Assembly: GCA_013202615.1 (NCBI GenBank)
Contig: JABMRL010000264.1
Span: 1 to 6,326 of the forward strand
Direction: 5' to 3'
DNA length: 6,326 bases
Origin: Dehalococcoidia bacterium
GTDB lineage: Bacteria; Chloroflexota; Dehalococcoidia; Dehalococcoidales; RBG-16-60-22
The position numbers and the translations under genes are program-made. Shown here piece after piece: positions 6,125-6,326 of the stretch; position 1 is the first letter of the stretch, and each line of letters opens with the position of its first letter. Below the pieces are notes generated by a model that searched no databases, was not told the DNA's origin, and was given only the letters and a program-made list of their open reading frames with translations.

Positions 6125-6147
6125 TAGATTTACCGACGACGGTAGCT

Positions 6148-6326
6148 ATGGAAGACCGCGAACAGATAAACAGTGAGGTAAGTAAAAAAATCGGCTTTGG
6201 CGATGCCACCGTCCACGAGCTGAAAACGCTGCTTACCGCCATTATTGTTTCCGCAGAACTTCTGGTCGAAGAGCTTCAGGCAACTAAGGAAAGTATGCCA
6301 CTGAGACTTACCCAGAATATCATCCG
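6148..6326 (+). CDS. Sensor histidine kinase, N-terminal fragment
   Basis: The first 59 residues of a protein that runs off the window. Residues 22-43 read as a HisKA dimerisation and phosphotransfer helix: VHELKTLLTAI (22-32) is the H-box, with His23 as the expected phosphorylated residue and Glu24 beside it, followed by a helix AELLVEEL (36-43). The usual H-box is HELKTPLT; here position 28 is Leu instead of Pro. Only about 20 hydrophilic residues precede the H-box, with no membrane segment, PAS or GAF domain, so the kinase is probably soluble and any sensing must come from a partner or the unseen C-terminus. The frame upstream meets TAA at 6121 with no other start, so ATG 6148 is the only likely start; its binding site is weak (GACGG). 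The ATPase domain must lie beyond the window. Confidence 0.7.
   Translation, partial: MEDREQINSEVSKKIGFGDATVHELKTLLTAIIVSAELLVEELQATKESMPLRLTQNII

Overview
The window looks like a chromosomal segment from a bacterium of moderate GC, most likely a Chloroflexota member of the Dehalococcoidia type. That placement is an inference from the long PurL with its separate PurQ, the style of the small XRE regulator, and the rpsU-yqeY pair. There is no rRNA or other decisive marker. I see no insertion sequence, CRISPR array, tRNA or phage gene.

Layout. (1) Bases 1-204, plus strand: the last part of a B12-binding radical SAM protein. (2) 361-966, plus: a six-helix acetate/succinate transporter of the SatP (GPR1/FUN34/YaaH) family with a TTG start and its own candidate promoter. 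(3) 4642-1022, minus: purL-purQ, two subunits of FGAM synthase (step 4 of de novo purine synthesis), 3 bp apart and ending in an intrinsic terminator that meets satP tail to tail. PurL carries two PurS-like lobes fused at its N-terminus, so no separate purS is expected. (4) 5398-4729, minus: rpsU (ribosomal protein bS21, TTG start) and yqeY (GatB/YqeY), closed by a strong terminator 28 bp before the purL ATG. (5) 5399-5703: an AT-rich divergent control region with a minus-strand promoter for rpsU-yqeY, one strong and one weaker plus-strand promoter, and repeated GGCGA-AT-rich elements. (6) 5704-6099, plus: an XRE-type helix-turn-helix regulator. (7) 6148 to the window edge, plus: the start of a histidine kinase with a visible H-box, driven by a near-consensus promoter that overlaps the regulator's stop codon.

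Most of the genes are housekeeping. The parts that repay attention are the purL leader, where a terminator hairpin overlaps a possible 13-codon leader ORF abutting purL; the repeated operator-like elements in front of the XRE gene; and the XRE/histidine-kinase pair, whose kinase starts almost directly at its dimerisation domain and has Leu in place of the usual H-box Pro. I do not see convincing evidence of a wholly new multi-gene system here.
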